Shown one piece after another: positions 1 through 7,401 of a stretch of 24,650 nt of DNA. The first letter of the stretch is position 1. Every line of letters begins with the position of its first letter. Source of the stretch: UBA6770 sp965661115. GTDB lineage: Bacteria; Bacteroidota; Bacteroidia; Flavobacteriales_G; Salibacteraceae. The translations under genes and the position numbers were made by a program. Under the pieces are notes generated by a model. The model was given only the letters and a program-made list of their open reading frames with translations, did no database searches and was not told the DNA's origin. The stretch is from assembly GCA_965661115.1 (NCBI GenBank), contig CBFICO010000023.1:1-24650 (forward strand), written 5' to 3'.

Positions 1-556
1 TATTGATATACCCATTACTCAAATTCTTTTGAGACCATAAATAATCTTGAAAGTGAGATTGAAACAGAATCGTTTTACCCGTGATGTATTCAAATGTGAT
101 TGTTCGTTTTGAATGATTCTGAAACCCAAGTAAATGATTCTTTAAAGTCAACAAAGTTTTAACGTACCCTCTTGAATTGTGTTTCTTACTCAAATAGAAC
201 TCGTCGAATGAATTCCAAAAACTTTTGTAGTTGGGGGTAACAACTTCCTTAGAAACACGATTTTCAAAATATAGATGTTTGACGAGAGTAGGATTAGGTA
301 TTTCCCCTTGATGGTTTATCTCACCAATAATATTCTCAATTTCATCCAAAATAGAATTAACGACTTTAATTTTCGAACTGTAATTCGGAGAACTTTTAGA
401 AATACCGTTGTTCTTAAAGTGACGAGGAAGTAATTTTATTTCTGTTGAAATGGATGTTTCTTCAGTTTTACCGTTTACTGATTTACCCCTCAACCTTATG
501 TAAAGTGGTTTTTCTTTTCCGTTATTGGACGAGTCTAATTTGAGGGAAACATTCAC
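1..556 (-). CDS. Tyrosine recombinase/integrase, N-terminal part (runs off the left edge)
   Basis: An open frame of 185 codons runs leftward to the window edge without a stop. It begins at a GTG (554-556), preceded in frame by a TAA at 566-568, so the start is well bounded (an ATT codon is the only other option). The first ~75 residues read like the Arm-type DNA-binding domain of Bacteroidota integrases: a strand with KEKPLYIRLRG, then a TSISTEIKLLP segment and HFKNN. Residues ~110-185 look like the SAM-like core-binding domain (SFWNSFDEFYL, GYVKTLLTLKNHLLGF). The catalytic domain with the R-H-R-Y residues would lie outside the window, so activity cannot be judged. The gene sits ~100 bp from the 3' end of tRNA-Pro and reads away from it, as expected for an element integrated in that tRNA. 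Family assignment is by pattern recognition only. Confidence 0.82.
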   Translation of the reverse strand, partial: MNVSLKLDSSNNGKEKPLYIRLRGKSVNGKTEETSISTEIKLLPRHFKNNGISKSSPNYSSKIKVVNSILDEIENIIGEINHQGEIPNPTLVKHLYFENRVSKEVVTPNYKSFWNSFDEFYLSKKHNSRGYVKTLLTLKNHLLGFQNHSKRTITFEYITGKTILFQSHFQDYLWSQKNLSNGYIN

Positions 557-560
557 TACC

Positions 561-568
561 CAAATTTA
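561..568 (-). promoter_or_regulatory. TAnnTTTG -7 box of the integrase
   Basis: The minus strand reads TAAATTTG, a perfect match to the Bacteroidota -7 consensus. Only 4 nt separate it from the GTG start, so the mRNA is predicted to be leaderless. No clear TTG -33 element is seen; that region is instead occupied by the direct repeats at 585-606, which may bind a regulator or the integrase itself. Confidence 0.5.
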
Positions 569-584
569 GGAAAACTGTAGATTT

Positions 585-606
585 TGGGGAGTAATATGGG
601 GAGTAA
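585..606. repeat. Tandem-like 10-bp direct repeat in the integrase promoter
   Basis: TGGGGAGTAA occurs at 585-594 and again at 597-606, a 12-bp period. The copies lie just upstream of the integrase -7 box and between the integrase and the tRNA-Pro 3' end. Their position suits integrase arm-binding sites or an operator; this role is inference. Confidence 0.6.
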
Positions 607-611
607 ACAAT

Positions 612-634
612 ATCAGTGAGATTAACTCACTGAT
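612..634. repeat. 9-bp-arm inverted repeat between tRNA-Pro and integrase
   Basis: ATCAGTGAG (612-620) and CTCACTGAT (626-634) are perfect inverted repeats around a 5-nt spacer. The hairpin lies 25 nt past the tRNA 3' end on the minus strand, so it could end the tRNA transcript, but the following stretch (ATATTGTTT) is a poor U-tract. It could equally be a protein-binding site of the integrated element. The rest of 557-659 holds no gene. Confidence 0.55.
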
Positions 635-659
635 TTTGAACACTTTAAAATTTAAAAAG

Positions 660-734
660 TCGGGATGAGAGGATTCGAACCTCCGATCTCGCGCCCCCCA
701 GACGCGCACTTTAACCGGACTAAGCTACATCCCG
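660..734 (-). tRNA. tRNA-Pro (anticodon GGG)
   Basis: The minus strand folds into a complete cloverleaf. The acceptor stem CGGGATG/CATCCCG pairs perfectly (734-728 with 667-661) and the discriminator base is A (660). The anticodon stem CGCGT/GCGCG closes a 7-nt loop CTGGGGG, giving anticodon GGG (proline, CCC/CCU codons). The T-arm has the TTCGAAT loop. The 3' CCA is not encoded, since the next bases are C and T. The tRNA is intact, so the neighbouring integrative element, if present, restored its 3' end on integration. A TAnnTTTG box lies just upstream. Confidence 0.95.
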
Positions 735-745
735 CTTTATGAAGG

Positions 746-753
746 CAAATTTA
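746..753 (-). promoter_or_regulatory. TAnnTTTG -7 box for tRNA-Pro
   Basis: The minus strand reads TAAATTTG, ending 11 nt before the mature tRNA 5' end. That would place transcription initiation a few nucleotides upstream of the RNase P cleavage site. The octamer is identical to the integrase box at 561-568. Confidence 0.5.
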
Positions 754-801
754 GCATTCCAATTAATAAGGACGATAAAACGCTTTTAGGAATATTCGAT
801 T

Positions 802-2091
802 TTATAACGACTGATTTGCCTTACTCAATCTAAGGTCAACTTTTAATTGATTAAGTAGCTCATTAATGTGCTTCATTTCACCAGGAACCTCAGCGGTATC
901 TGCACCAACCAAAGTCTCTAAAACAAAAACAGAAGTAAGCTGCTCTTTATCCCTCGCCGGTTGGTAAACCACTTGATTGTTTTCTTCTTTGGAAACAATT
1001 AAATCTAAGTCTACCAACTCTTCTATTATACCATTAATTCTGTGCTGCTGAAGTTGTGTGGCTTCGCTTATTTCCTTCACCGACCTATAGGGTTTTGGGT
1101 CTTCATAGTGTTTTACAAGTTCAGAAAGAATAACTAATGAAACTTTGATTTTTTCGTAGGGTGTGGGCTTCTTTTTTCTGTGCTCCATAACCAACTCGTC
1201 AATACTGCTATGCGCAAAACTTAATTCAGCACCAAATAACACGATGGTCCAACTAATTTGCAACCAAATCAAGAAAAGCGGGAGGGCTGCAAAAGAACCA
1301 TAAATGGCATTGTATTTTGAAACTCCTACCTGAAAAGCAATATAAGCCCACTCAAATCCGTGATATGCCGAACCCGCAATTACCGCCGCAAAAAAGGCAC
1401 TTTTAAAATCAACCTTTTTGTTTGGCATAATCATGTATAAGGCTAAAAACAGCAGCCAAATCACAAACAACGGAGTGAATTGTAAAGCAAAATCTAAGGC
1501 AGGGTTAACAACAGTATCTACACCCGTTTTCTCAGCAACCGTTTTGATATTAGTTGACAAGAAAACTGTAATACTGGAGCTAAACACCAACATAAACGGT
1601 GCTATAAGCATCATTGAAAGATAGTCGGTAAATTTTCGAATAATAGAGCGAGCCTGTTTAACTCTCCAAATGGTATTAAAAGATTCCTCTACCAGGGACA
1701 ACGTGTTTAGAATGGTATAGAGTAAAACCACTACCCCAATTCCAGCAACTAAGCCACCTTGTGCATTTTTTAATGTATTCTCCGCAAAATCGAATAAGTA
1801 AATAAACAACTCCTGATTTTGATTGGTAGAGGTCATTATTTGCGCTCTCAATTTTTCGTCTAGCCCGAATCCTTTTGCAATTCCGAAAAAGAGAGCAAGA
1901 ATGGGTACCAAAGAAAGAACCGAATAATAGGTTAATGCAGAAGCTCTTAGAGCGCATTTATCCTCAATGAAATCTTGAGCGGCAACTATAAATACTCGAA
2001 GCACTTTGATTAACCAGCCCAAAAAACCGCCAATGTGAGACCCTATGTTCCAGACCTCAACTTCAAAAAACCGTTTAATCTTGTCTATCAC
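802..2091 (-). CDS. YihY/virulence factor BrkB family inner-membrane protein
   Basis: The 429-residue product has an amphipathic N-terminus followed by about six membrane segments (roughly residues 50-72, 113-134, 157-179, 205-223, 231-250 and 265-296). The family motif region ALRASALTYYSVLSLVPILA is seen near residue 48. This matches the YihY/BrkB (UPF0761) family, whose transport or structural role is not settled. Beyond the membrane part, residues ~310-400 look like a cytoplasmic winged-helix-type tail (KEISEATQLQQHRINGIIEELV), common in Bacteroidota members. The start is GTG at 2091; no in-frame ATG occurs until about residue 86, inside the membrane domain. A -7 box ends 4 nt before the GTG, suggesting a leaderless mRNA. 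The gene lies upstream of tRNA-Pro on the same strand. Confidence 0.9.
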   Translation of the reverse strand: MIDKIKRFFEVEVWNIGSHIGGFLGWLIKVLRVFIVAAQDFIEDKCALRASALTYYSVLSLVPILALFFGIAKGFGLDEKLRAQIMTSTNQNQELFIYLFDFAENTLKNAQGGLVAGIGVVVLLYTILNTLSLVEESFNTIWRVKQARSIIRKFTDYLSMMLIAPFMLVFSSSITVFLSTNIKTVAEKTGVDTVVNPALDFALQFTPLFVIWLLFLALYMIMPNKKVDFKSAFFAAVIAGSAYHGFEWAYIAFQVGVSKYNAIYGSFAALPLFLIWLQISWTIVLFGAELSFAHSSIDELVMEHRKKKPTPYEKIKVSLVILSELVKHYEDPKPYRSVKEISEATQLQQHRINGIIEELVDLDLIVSKEENNQVVYQPARDKEQLTSVFVLETLVGADTAEVPGEMKHINELLNQLKVDLRLSKANQSL

Positions 2092-2095
2092 GGTT

Positions 2096-2103
2096 CAAAT
2101 CTA
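2096..2103 (-). promoter_or_regulatory. TAnnTTTG -7 box of the YihY-family gene
   Basis: The minus strand reads TAGATTTG, a full consensus match. Four nucleotides separate it from the GTG start, so initiation would fall at or next to the start codon. Confidence 0.5.
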
Positions 2104-2125
2104 TTAAATAGTATTTAAGCTGTTT

Positions 2126-2133
2126 TAATTTCG
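2126..2133 (+). promoter_or_regulatory. Possible -7 box of the thioesterase gene
   Basis: TAATTTCG matches TAnnTTTG at seven of eight positions counted with the free ones, and lies 15 nt before the ATG. It is part of the short divergent promoter region shared with the YihY-family gene. Confidence 0.3.
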
Positions 2134-2148
2134 CCACAAAACAGTTGT

Positions 2149-2556
2149 ATGTCAAAAGTTATCGAAGATTACATAAAACAAAACCACTTCGGAAGGCTAA
2201 TGAATATGGAGTTTGAGATTATTGCTCCGGGAGAAATAGTATATAAAATGCAACCAACAGAAAAAATGGAAGCGCTTGACGGAATGACCCATGGAGGAGC
2301 TATTGCAGGTTTTGTTGATGGAATATTAGGGTTAGCAGCACTCAGTGAAGTTGAACAGGAGGGCAAATACGTGGCAACGATTGAGTTTAAAATCAATTAT
2401 TTAAAACCAATCAAAACCAACAGCAAGCTTATTGGTGAAGGAAAAGTTATTTCAAGAGGTCAATCAACTTTGGTTTCTGAAGGAAAAATATATTCGGACG
2501 GTGAATTAGTGGTTTCAGCTCTTGGTACATTTAAGGCCTACTCCAAATCGAATTGA
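2149..2556 (+). CDS. PaaI-type hotdog-fold acyl-CoA thioesterase
   Basis: The 135-residue protein has the single-hotdog layout of the PaaI/4HBT family, which hydrolyses acyl- or aryl-CoA thioesters in the cytoplasm. Visible features are the DGMTHGGAIAGFVDG stretch, with HGG at residues 48-50 and an acidic residue D57 on the central helix. Then come ATIEFKINYLKP, a typical substrate-tunnel strand, and the closing strands GEGKVISRGQSTLVSEGKIY. The length is normal. Substrate cannot be read from sequence. It is divergent from the YihY-family gene, and its 3' end overlaps the convergent secreted-protein gene by 19 bp. Confidence 0.85.
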   Translation: MSKVIEDYIKQNHFGRLMNMEFEIIAPGEIVYKMQPTEKMEALDGMTHGGAIAGFVDGILGLAALSEVEQEGKYVATIEFKINYLKPIKTNSKLIGEGKVISRGQSTLVSEGKIYSDGELVVSALGTFKAYSKSN

Positions 2557-3242
2557 TGTTTTTTATTGTACTGATTGATGTATTTCATAAGATTGGCATA
2601 ACTCGTTTTTTCTGCTTCGTAAGCAGCAAACAACTCCTTGTCGCGCATCAAAATTGCCTCTAAATTTTTCTTTGTTTTTTTAATAATCTCTTCATTTTCG
2701 AAATCTACCAACATATCAATAAATTCGGTTGTGGGTCTAGGCTCGTTATAAAAAGTACCCGAAGTGACTGAAAATGGATCTACAACTTTGCGGTAATACT
2801 GCAGATAACTGACAACACCTTGCATGGTAATCTTCACAAAGTTTTCGTTTTCGGCCTCGTTTATTTGAATATAAGGGGTTCCTAAAACCACAATGGCGAA
2901 CACCTTTCTTCTTTCAATAAGTGATGGGTTTAAAGCAGTATCTAATCCATATACCTCACGCATGGTAATACGCAAATTACCTTTGTAGTAGTCGTTTACA
3001 CCAACCTCAACCAGAACCCGCCTACGCTCTAAGGAATCTTTTACGCGCCAATTTTCTTCATCAAAAACTGCCCAAGAAAGCTCTGGGGAATTTTTAAAAA
3101 AGCTTGAATCTGACAGATAAATTCCATCGTCTAGCCAAATACGAGTAGTGTCGTCCTCTTTTACCCATTGAGCTGATGAGCTTTTTGCAAATCCGAAAAT
3201 ATATGCACAACAGAAAATGGTGTAAAACACAAACCGATTCAT
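2538..3242 (-). CDS. Secreted protein of unknown function
   Basis: The 234-residue product starts with a clear signal peptide: a hydrophobic stretch at residues ~4-17, then AKSSSA with likely signal peptidase I cleavage before QW. The two adjacent cysteines at 11-12 lie inside the hydrophobic core and do not form a lipobox. The segment DDGIYLSDSSFFKNSPELSW resembles a motif found at the start of various secreted Bacteroidota proteins, but I cannot name a function. The C-terminal ~60 residues are charged and helical (KKTKKNLEAILMRDKELFAAYEAEK). The start ATG (3242) is preceded 5 nt upstream by a near-consensus -7 box. The 3' end overlaps the thioesterase gene on the other strand by 19 bp. Confidence 0.75.
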   Translation of the reverse strand: MNRFVFYTIFCCAYIFGFAKSSSAQWVKEDDTTRIWLDDGIYLSDSSFFKNSPELSWAVFDEENWRVKDSLERRRVLVEVGVNDYYKGNLRITMREVYGLDTALNPSLIERRKVFAIVVLGTPYIQINEAENENFVKITMQGVVSYLQYYRKVVDPFSVTSGTFYNEPRPTTEFIDMLVDFENEEIIKKTKKNLEAILMRDKELFAAYEAEKTSYANLMKYINQYNKKHQFDLE

Positions 3243-3247
3243 CTTTC

Positions 3248-3255
3248 CAAAGATG
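3248..3255 (-). promoter_or_regulatory. Near-consensus -7 box of the secreted-protein gene
   Basis: The minus strand reads CATCTTTG, one mismatch from TAnnTTTG, ending 5 nt before the ATG. The spacing again predicts a leaderless or nearly leaderless transcript. Confidence 0.35.
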
Positions 3256-3343
3256 ACAAGAAAAGCGAAATACTGAAAACAGTTGGAAATGAAAAGTGAG
3301 TTAAAACTCTTTTCCTTAAAATTTCTACTATTAAACCAACAAA

Positions 3344-3369
3344 GCTTCCCGCCTGTGCGGAAATGAAGC
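3344..3369 (-). terminator. Possible terminator after the E1 gene
   Basis: On the minus strand GCTTC...GAAGC (5 bp) and CCGC...GCGG (4 bp) stack with a 4-nt bulge and a 4-nt loop, followed by TTTGTTGGTTT. It lies 22 bp past the stop codon. The U-tract is broken, so this is a moderate call. A weaker AT-rich hairpin follows at about 3292-3313. Confidence 0.4.
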
Positions 3370-3391
3370 CTATTTTTATTCCGTTTAAGCG

Positions 3392-5467
3392 CTAGTAGTC
3401 TAGCAACTCCGTAAGCTTAACTTTCACTTTATCGGCATTAGGAATCATTGCTGCCTCTAAAGTTGAGTTTAACGGAATAGCAGGCATGTTTTCCGAGCCA
3501 ATAGCCATTACCGGAGCATCTAATTGCTCAAAACACTGTTGTTGAATAAGGCCAACAACACTCATAGCAAAACTATTCTGGAGGGGTTCTTCGGTTACCA
3601 CCAAACATTTATTGTGCTTACGTACCGTTTCAAAAATGAGCTCCTCATCTAAAGGATGTAATGATCGTAAATCAATAATCTCAACTTGATCTTTTACATC
3701 TTTTGAAGCTTCTAAAGCCCAATAAACGCCCATTCCGTAGGTGATAATTGCACAAGAGCTTTTGCTTTCTTCAGCAGATTGCACAACTCTTCCTTTTCCA
3801 AAAGGCACCACATAAGCTTCCGAAGGTTCAATCGTTTTTGCACCTTCAGTTCCTTTGATTTTAGACCAGTACAATCCTTTGTGTTCTAGCATAACAACAG
3901 GATTTGGGTCGTGGTAGGCGGCTTTAATCAATCCTTTTAAATCCGCTCCTGTACTTGGGTAGCCTATTTTAATTCCTCTAATACTAGTTAGGATTGACTC
4001 GACAGAAGAAGAATGGTAAGGGCCGCCTGAGCCGTAAGCACCAATTGGCACTCGTAAGATTGAACTCACCGGCCATTTTCCGTTTGAAAGGTAAAAACTC
4101 CTACTGACCTCAGTAAATAACTGATTCAGTCCAGGCCAGATATAATCCGCAAACTGAACTTCAACAATTGGTTTTAAACCCACCGCAGACATACCTACTG
4201 TACTTCCAACAATAAATGCCTCTTGAATAGGTGTGTTAAAGACTCTATCGTCACCAAACTTTTGCGCAAGAGTTGCAGCTTCTCTAAAAACTCCGCCTAG
4301 TCTTCCACCAACATCCTGACCGTAAAGCAAACAGTGTTTGTCTGCTGCCATCAATTCTTGAATAGCGAATAACGCGCTATCCACCATTACAGTGGGTTCT
4401 TTACCAGCTGGTTCTCTTGTACCTTTTTCTTCTGTAATTGGAGTTGGAGCAAAATCGTAATCAAATAAATCTGAAGGTTCAGGATCAGGAGCACTTTTAG
4501 CTTCTTCGTATTCTTGATCAACCAAATCAGATATCTCCGTTTGCAGTTTCTCAAATTGTTCAGCGGTGTAACCCAACTCTTGCATAACTGCAGTTAACTT
4601 GGGAAGTGGATCTCTGGTTTTATGCTCTTCTAAATCATCGCGATACCACTCTCGTCTAACACCAGAAGTGTGATGACCTAATAGCGGGACTTTAGCATGC
4701 AGCAAAAACGGTCTACGCTCTTTACGCATAGTTCCAATTATCTCTTTTAGAGTGGTGTAACTCTCTTCAAAGTTGCTACCATCAATACTTCTCACTCCAA
4801 TGCCATTAAAACCCTTCGCGTACTCAGCGGCGTTTTGAGCCCGAGTTTCCTCAGCATTTGCCGAAATATCCCATTCGTTATCCTGAACAAAAAATAGAAT
4901 TGGAAACTGTTTAAGAGCGGCCATTTGCATAGCCTCAGAATATTCACCTTCTGTAGTGGCAGCATCACCAATTGAGCAAACGGCAATCGGTTTATCTTCT
5001 CCTACATCTTCTGCAATTCCAATAATTTCTTTGTACTGCATACCCATAGCCACGCCAGTAATAGGAATCGCTTGCATACCGGTTGCAGAGGATTGATGAG
5101 GAATTTTTGGCATATCCTCTCTATTTAGACTTGGGTGACTATAATACGTTCTACCTCCAGAAAAAGGATCGTCTTTTTTGGCAAAAAGTTGCAGCATTAA
5201 TTCATAAGGGCGCATGCCAATGCCAAGCAGAATAGAATCGTCTCGATAATACGGAGCTACAAAATCTTGTGGTAGCAGTTGCAAACCTAATGCAAGCTGA
5301 ACAGCCTCATGACCGCGAGAAGTTGCATGTACATATTTGGCAGTGACTTTAGCATTATCCTCATACTTATCACTCAGGGTGCGAGCGGTAAGCATAAGAC
5401 GATATGCCTTTTCAAAAACTTCTTTTTCAACAGCAAATTTTGGTTTTGCCTCTTTCATTTCTGCCAT
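3392..5467 (-). CDS. 2-oxoacid dehydrogenase E1, alpha and beta subunits fused
   Basis: This 691-residue protein joins E1alpha (about residues 1-340) and E1beta (about 355-691) in one chain. E1 decarboxylates a 2-oxoacid using thiamine diphosphate and passes the acyl group to lipoylated E2 in the cytoplasm. In the alpha part the ThDP/Mg motif is GDAATTEGEYSEAM at residues 167-180, ending with QDNEW at 195-199. QDN replaces the more usual NN, a variant I believe is normal in this group. The beta part shows YGQDVG, GGVFREA, NTPIQEAFIVG with the likely ThDP-activating Glu, and VEVQFADYIWPGLNQ. The sequence fits branched-chain or pyruvate-type E1; the substrate cannot be fixed, and no E2 or E3 gene is in the window. 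The ATG lies 3 nt after the DUF349 gene stop, so the two are almost certainly cotranscribed. Confidence 0.9.
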   Translation of the reverse strand: MAEMKEAKPKFAVEKEVFEKAYRLMLTARTLSDKYEDNAKVTAKYVHATSRGHEAVQLALGLQLLPQDFVAPYYRDDSILLGIGMRPYELMLQLFAKKDDPFSGGRTYYSHPSLNREDMPKIPHQSSATGMQAIPITGVAMGMQYKEIIGIAEDVGEDKPIAVCSIGDAATTEGEYSEAMQMAALKQFPILFFVQDNEWDISANAEETRAQNAAEYAKGFNGIGVRSIDGSNFEESYTTLKEIIGTMRKERRPFLLHAKVPLLGHHTSGVRREWYRDDLEEHKTRDPLPKLTAVMQELGYTAEQFEKLQTEISDLVDQEYEEAKSAPDPEPSDLFDYDFAPTPITEEKGTREPAGKEPTVMVDSALFAIQELMAADKHCLLYGQDVGGRLGGVFREAATLAQKFGDDRVFNTPIQEAFIVGSTVGMSAVGLKPIVEVQFADYIWPGLNQLFTEVSRSFYLSNGKWPVSSILRVPIGAYGSGGPYHSSSVESILTSIRGIKIGYPSTGADLKGLIKAAYHDPNPVVMLEHKGLYWSKIKGTEGAKTIEPSEAYVVPFGKGRVVQSAEESKSSCAIITYGMGVYWALEASKDVKDQVEIIDLRSLHPLDEELIFETVRKHNKCLVVTEEPLQNSFAMSVVGLIQQQCFEQLDAPVMAIGSENMPAIPLNSTLEAAMIPNADKVKVKLTELLDY

Positions 5468-5470
5468 GAT

Positions 5471-7261
5471 TTACTCTCCTTCTACGTTTTCCTTTTCTGC
5501 TTCCGCTGATTGTAATGCTTCCTTTTCTACCTTTTTAGCCGCATTAATTTCAATGTTCAGTTGCTTCATTCTGGCATCAAGCAGTTCTCTTTTCTCAACA
5601 CCTTGTTGATAGTCGGCTTTTGCTTTTTTGATAAGCGGATTACTATCATCACCGGTAAAAAAGCTAAGGTTGTTTTCCAGCTGTAGTTCTGCTTCCTTGG
5701 CTTTATTTATGTCTTGACGAAGATTCTTCCGCTCAAATTCCAATGACTTTAAAGAGTTCTTTCCTGCTTTTAATTGCTCAATTTTTTGACTAAACAATTT
5801 AGCTTGCTGTTCTTCTTTGCTAACTCCAGCATTTTTATAAGCCGCAGCTATCGCCTTTTGAAAATCAGCTTCTTGTTTTTCTTTCTTTTTAAAAGGAACA
5901 AAACCAACTTCAGCGTACTTTTTAGCCAGAGCTTCTATAGAAGCTATGCTTTTGCTTTGATCTTTATTTGGTTTAAAGGATTTTAGTTCCTCAATAACTG
6001 CATTCTTAGCTTCAAAATTCTTTTGTTCTTCTTCGCGTTGCGCTTTGTTTTTGTTGTCTTTTAACTCAAAAAACTCATCACAAGACTTTCTAAATTTAGT
6101 CCAAAGCTTTTGCTCTTCTTGCCTCAATGCTGAGCCCGCTTTTTTCCAGTCTTTTTGCAGAGAAATTATTTTTTTGGTAGCATTGTTCCAATCTTCTTTG
6201 CCTTCTGTTTTAACCTCTTCAATGATTGAATTGGCTTTGGAAATCAGCTCTTTCTTTATTTTGTTAATCTCTTTCTGTTGATCTTTTATCTCTCCAAAAA
6301 ACTCTCTTTTACGAGCAAAAATTTCATTTCCAACCGACTTAAACTCTGACCAAACTTTTTGATTATACGCCGCTGGAACAAAGCCAATAGTTTTCCATTC
6401 TTCTTGAATTTCCTTAATTTTTTTGGTTATTTCTTGCCATTGCTTAGTGCTCTCCGCCTTTTCTTCAAGAATTTGTTTAGCTTTTTCAATTAAAGCTCGT
6501 TTCTTGTTCAGATTTTCTTTTTGGTCGTCGCGAATTTGCTTGTAATGCGCACGTATTTTATCGTTTAACGCATGATAAGTACCGTAAAAATCAGCTTTAA
6601 TTTCTTCCCACTTCTCTTTAAAAGTAGGACCTATATTATCCCATTCAACTAATAAAGCACGCATTAACACTTCAAGCTCTTTGATATTTTCTTCATCAAT
6701 AAGCTTTTTTAAACGCCCAATTACATCTTGCTTTTGTTCAAAATTCTTTTTGAGATCGTTTTGTTTGAGCTCCTTATAAATCTGAATCTTGTAATAAAAC
6801 TCTTCGTTAAGCACACGGTACTCGTGTTGCATTTCTTTTACATGATTCTGAGGAATATTTCCAGTTTTACCCCAACGTTCCTTTATATCATTGAAGCTAT
6901 CGTAGGCAGCAGAAATTCTATCCTCCTTTTCAACTAGCTCTTTTAACTCCGCTAATAAAAGCTGTTTTATTTCGTAGTTCTTTTTTTCTTGTGTTCGCTT
7001 AGATTCGGTGGCGTTTTTTACCTTTTCCTTAAACTGAGTTTGATAAGCTTCCATCTGATGGTCGAAATCATCTTTTGGCATTGTGAAGTACTCTGGCTTA
7101 TCGCCATCTAAAACAAAAGCAGCAAGCTTTTCCTCTTTCTCTTTATCAAAAATGGAATTGTATTCGTTAAAAAGCCTTTCAAATTCCTTCTTAACTTCTA
7201 GAATGTTATCCGTTTTGATGAGCGCTTTTACTTCCTTAACTATGGCTTCTTTTTGAGACAT
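5471..7261 (-). CDS. DUF349 repeat coiled-coil protein
   Basis: The preferred start ATG at 7261 gives 596 residues. A GTG at 7294 would add 11 residues but overlaps the predicted -7 box, so it would not be transcribed. The product is highly charged, rich in K and E, and built from about five ~75-residue repeats. Each repeat carries a W/Y-x-x-[IVA]-G core followed by a long helix (RWGKTGNIP, EWDNIGPTF, EWKTIGFVP, DWKKAGSAL, KYAEVGFVP). This is the DUF349 pattern. The molecular role of the family is poorly defined, and no signal peptide or membrane segment is seen, so the protein should be cytoplasmic. A C-terminal coiled coil ends in an acidic AEKENVEGE tail. The fused E1 gene follows after only 3 nt. 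Confidence 0.87.
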   Translation of the reverse strand: MSQKEAIVKEVKALIKTDNILEVKKEFERLFNEYNSIFDKEKEEKLAAFVLDGDKPEYFTMPKDDFDHQMEAYQTQFKEKVKNATESKRTQEKKNYEIKQLLLAELKELVEKEDRISAAYDSFNDIKERWGKTGNIPQNHVKEMQHEYRVLNEEFYYKIQIYKELKQNDLKKNFEQKQDVIGRLKKLIDEENIKELEVLMRALLVEWDNIGPTFKEKWEEIKADFYGTYHALNDKIRAHYKQIRDDQKENLNKKRALIEKAKQILEEKAESTKQWQEITKKIKEIQEEWKTIGFVPAAYNQKVWSEFKSVGNEIFARKREFFGEIKDQQKEINKIKKELISKANSIIEEVKTEGKEDWNNATKKIISLQKDWKKAGSALRQEEQKLWTKFRKSCDEFFELKDNKNKAQREEEQKNFEAKNAVIEELKSFKPNKDQSKSIASIEALAKKYAEVGFVPFKKKEKQEADFQKAIAAAYKNAGVSKEEQQAKLFSQKIEQLKAGKNSLKSLEFERKNLRQDINKAKEAELQLENNLSFFTGDDSNPLIKKAKADYQQGVEKRELLDARMKQLNIEINAAKKVEKEALQSAEAEKENVEGE

Positions 7262-7283
7262 TGCTTCATTTTTAAAAGGTTGC

Positions 7284-7291
7284 CAAAAATA
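7284..7291 (-). promoter_or_regulatory. TAnnTTTG -7 box of the DUF349-E1 operon
   Basis: The minus strand reads TATTTTTG, a full match, ending 22 nt before the ATG at 7261. It lies downstream of part of the longer GTG-started frame, which supports the shorter start. Confidence 0.5.
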
Positions 7292-7377
7292 CACTTATTA
7301 CCTAGTGTTTTAAAGCCTTTGAAGAATGATTAGGATGTTAAAATTTTCTCAATGTTAACTTTATATTAATTTTTTTG

Positions 7378-7385
7378 TAACTTTG
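7378..7385 (+). promoter_or_regulatory. TAnnTTTG -7 box of the MORN_2-type gene
   Basis: TAACTTTG is a full consensus match with 16 nt to the ATG at 7402, giving a short but real leader. Confidence 0.5.
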
Positions 7386-7401
7386 GAGTAACATTTAGTT
7401 A

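Noticed and set aside
771..801. AT-rich hairpin (ATAAAACG/CGATTTTAT) as terminator of the YihY-family gene
   Set aside because: The stem has a bulge, the loop is about 14 nt, and no U-tract follows on the minus strand.
3392..5465. QDN in place of NN in the E1 thiamine motif as a sign of inactivity
   Set aside because: The rest of the motif and the beta-part glutamate are intact, and I believe this variant is common in fused Bacteroidota E1 proteins.
7262..7294. GTG at 7294 as the start of the DUF349 protein
   Set aside because: It overlaps the predicted -7 box and adds an 11-residue stretch unlike the charged protein; the ATG at 7261 fits better.
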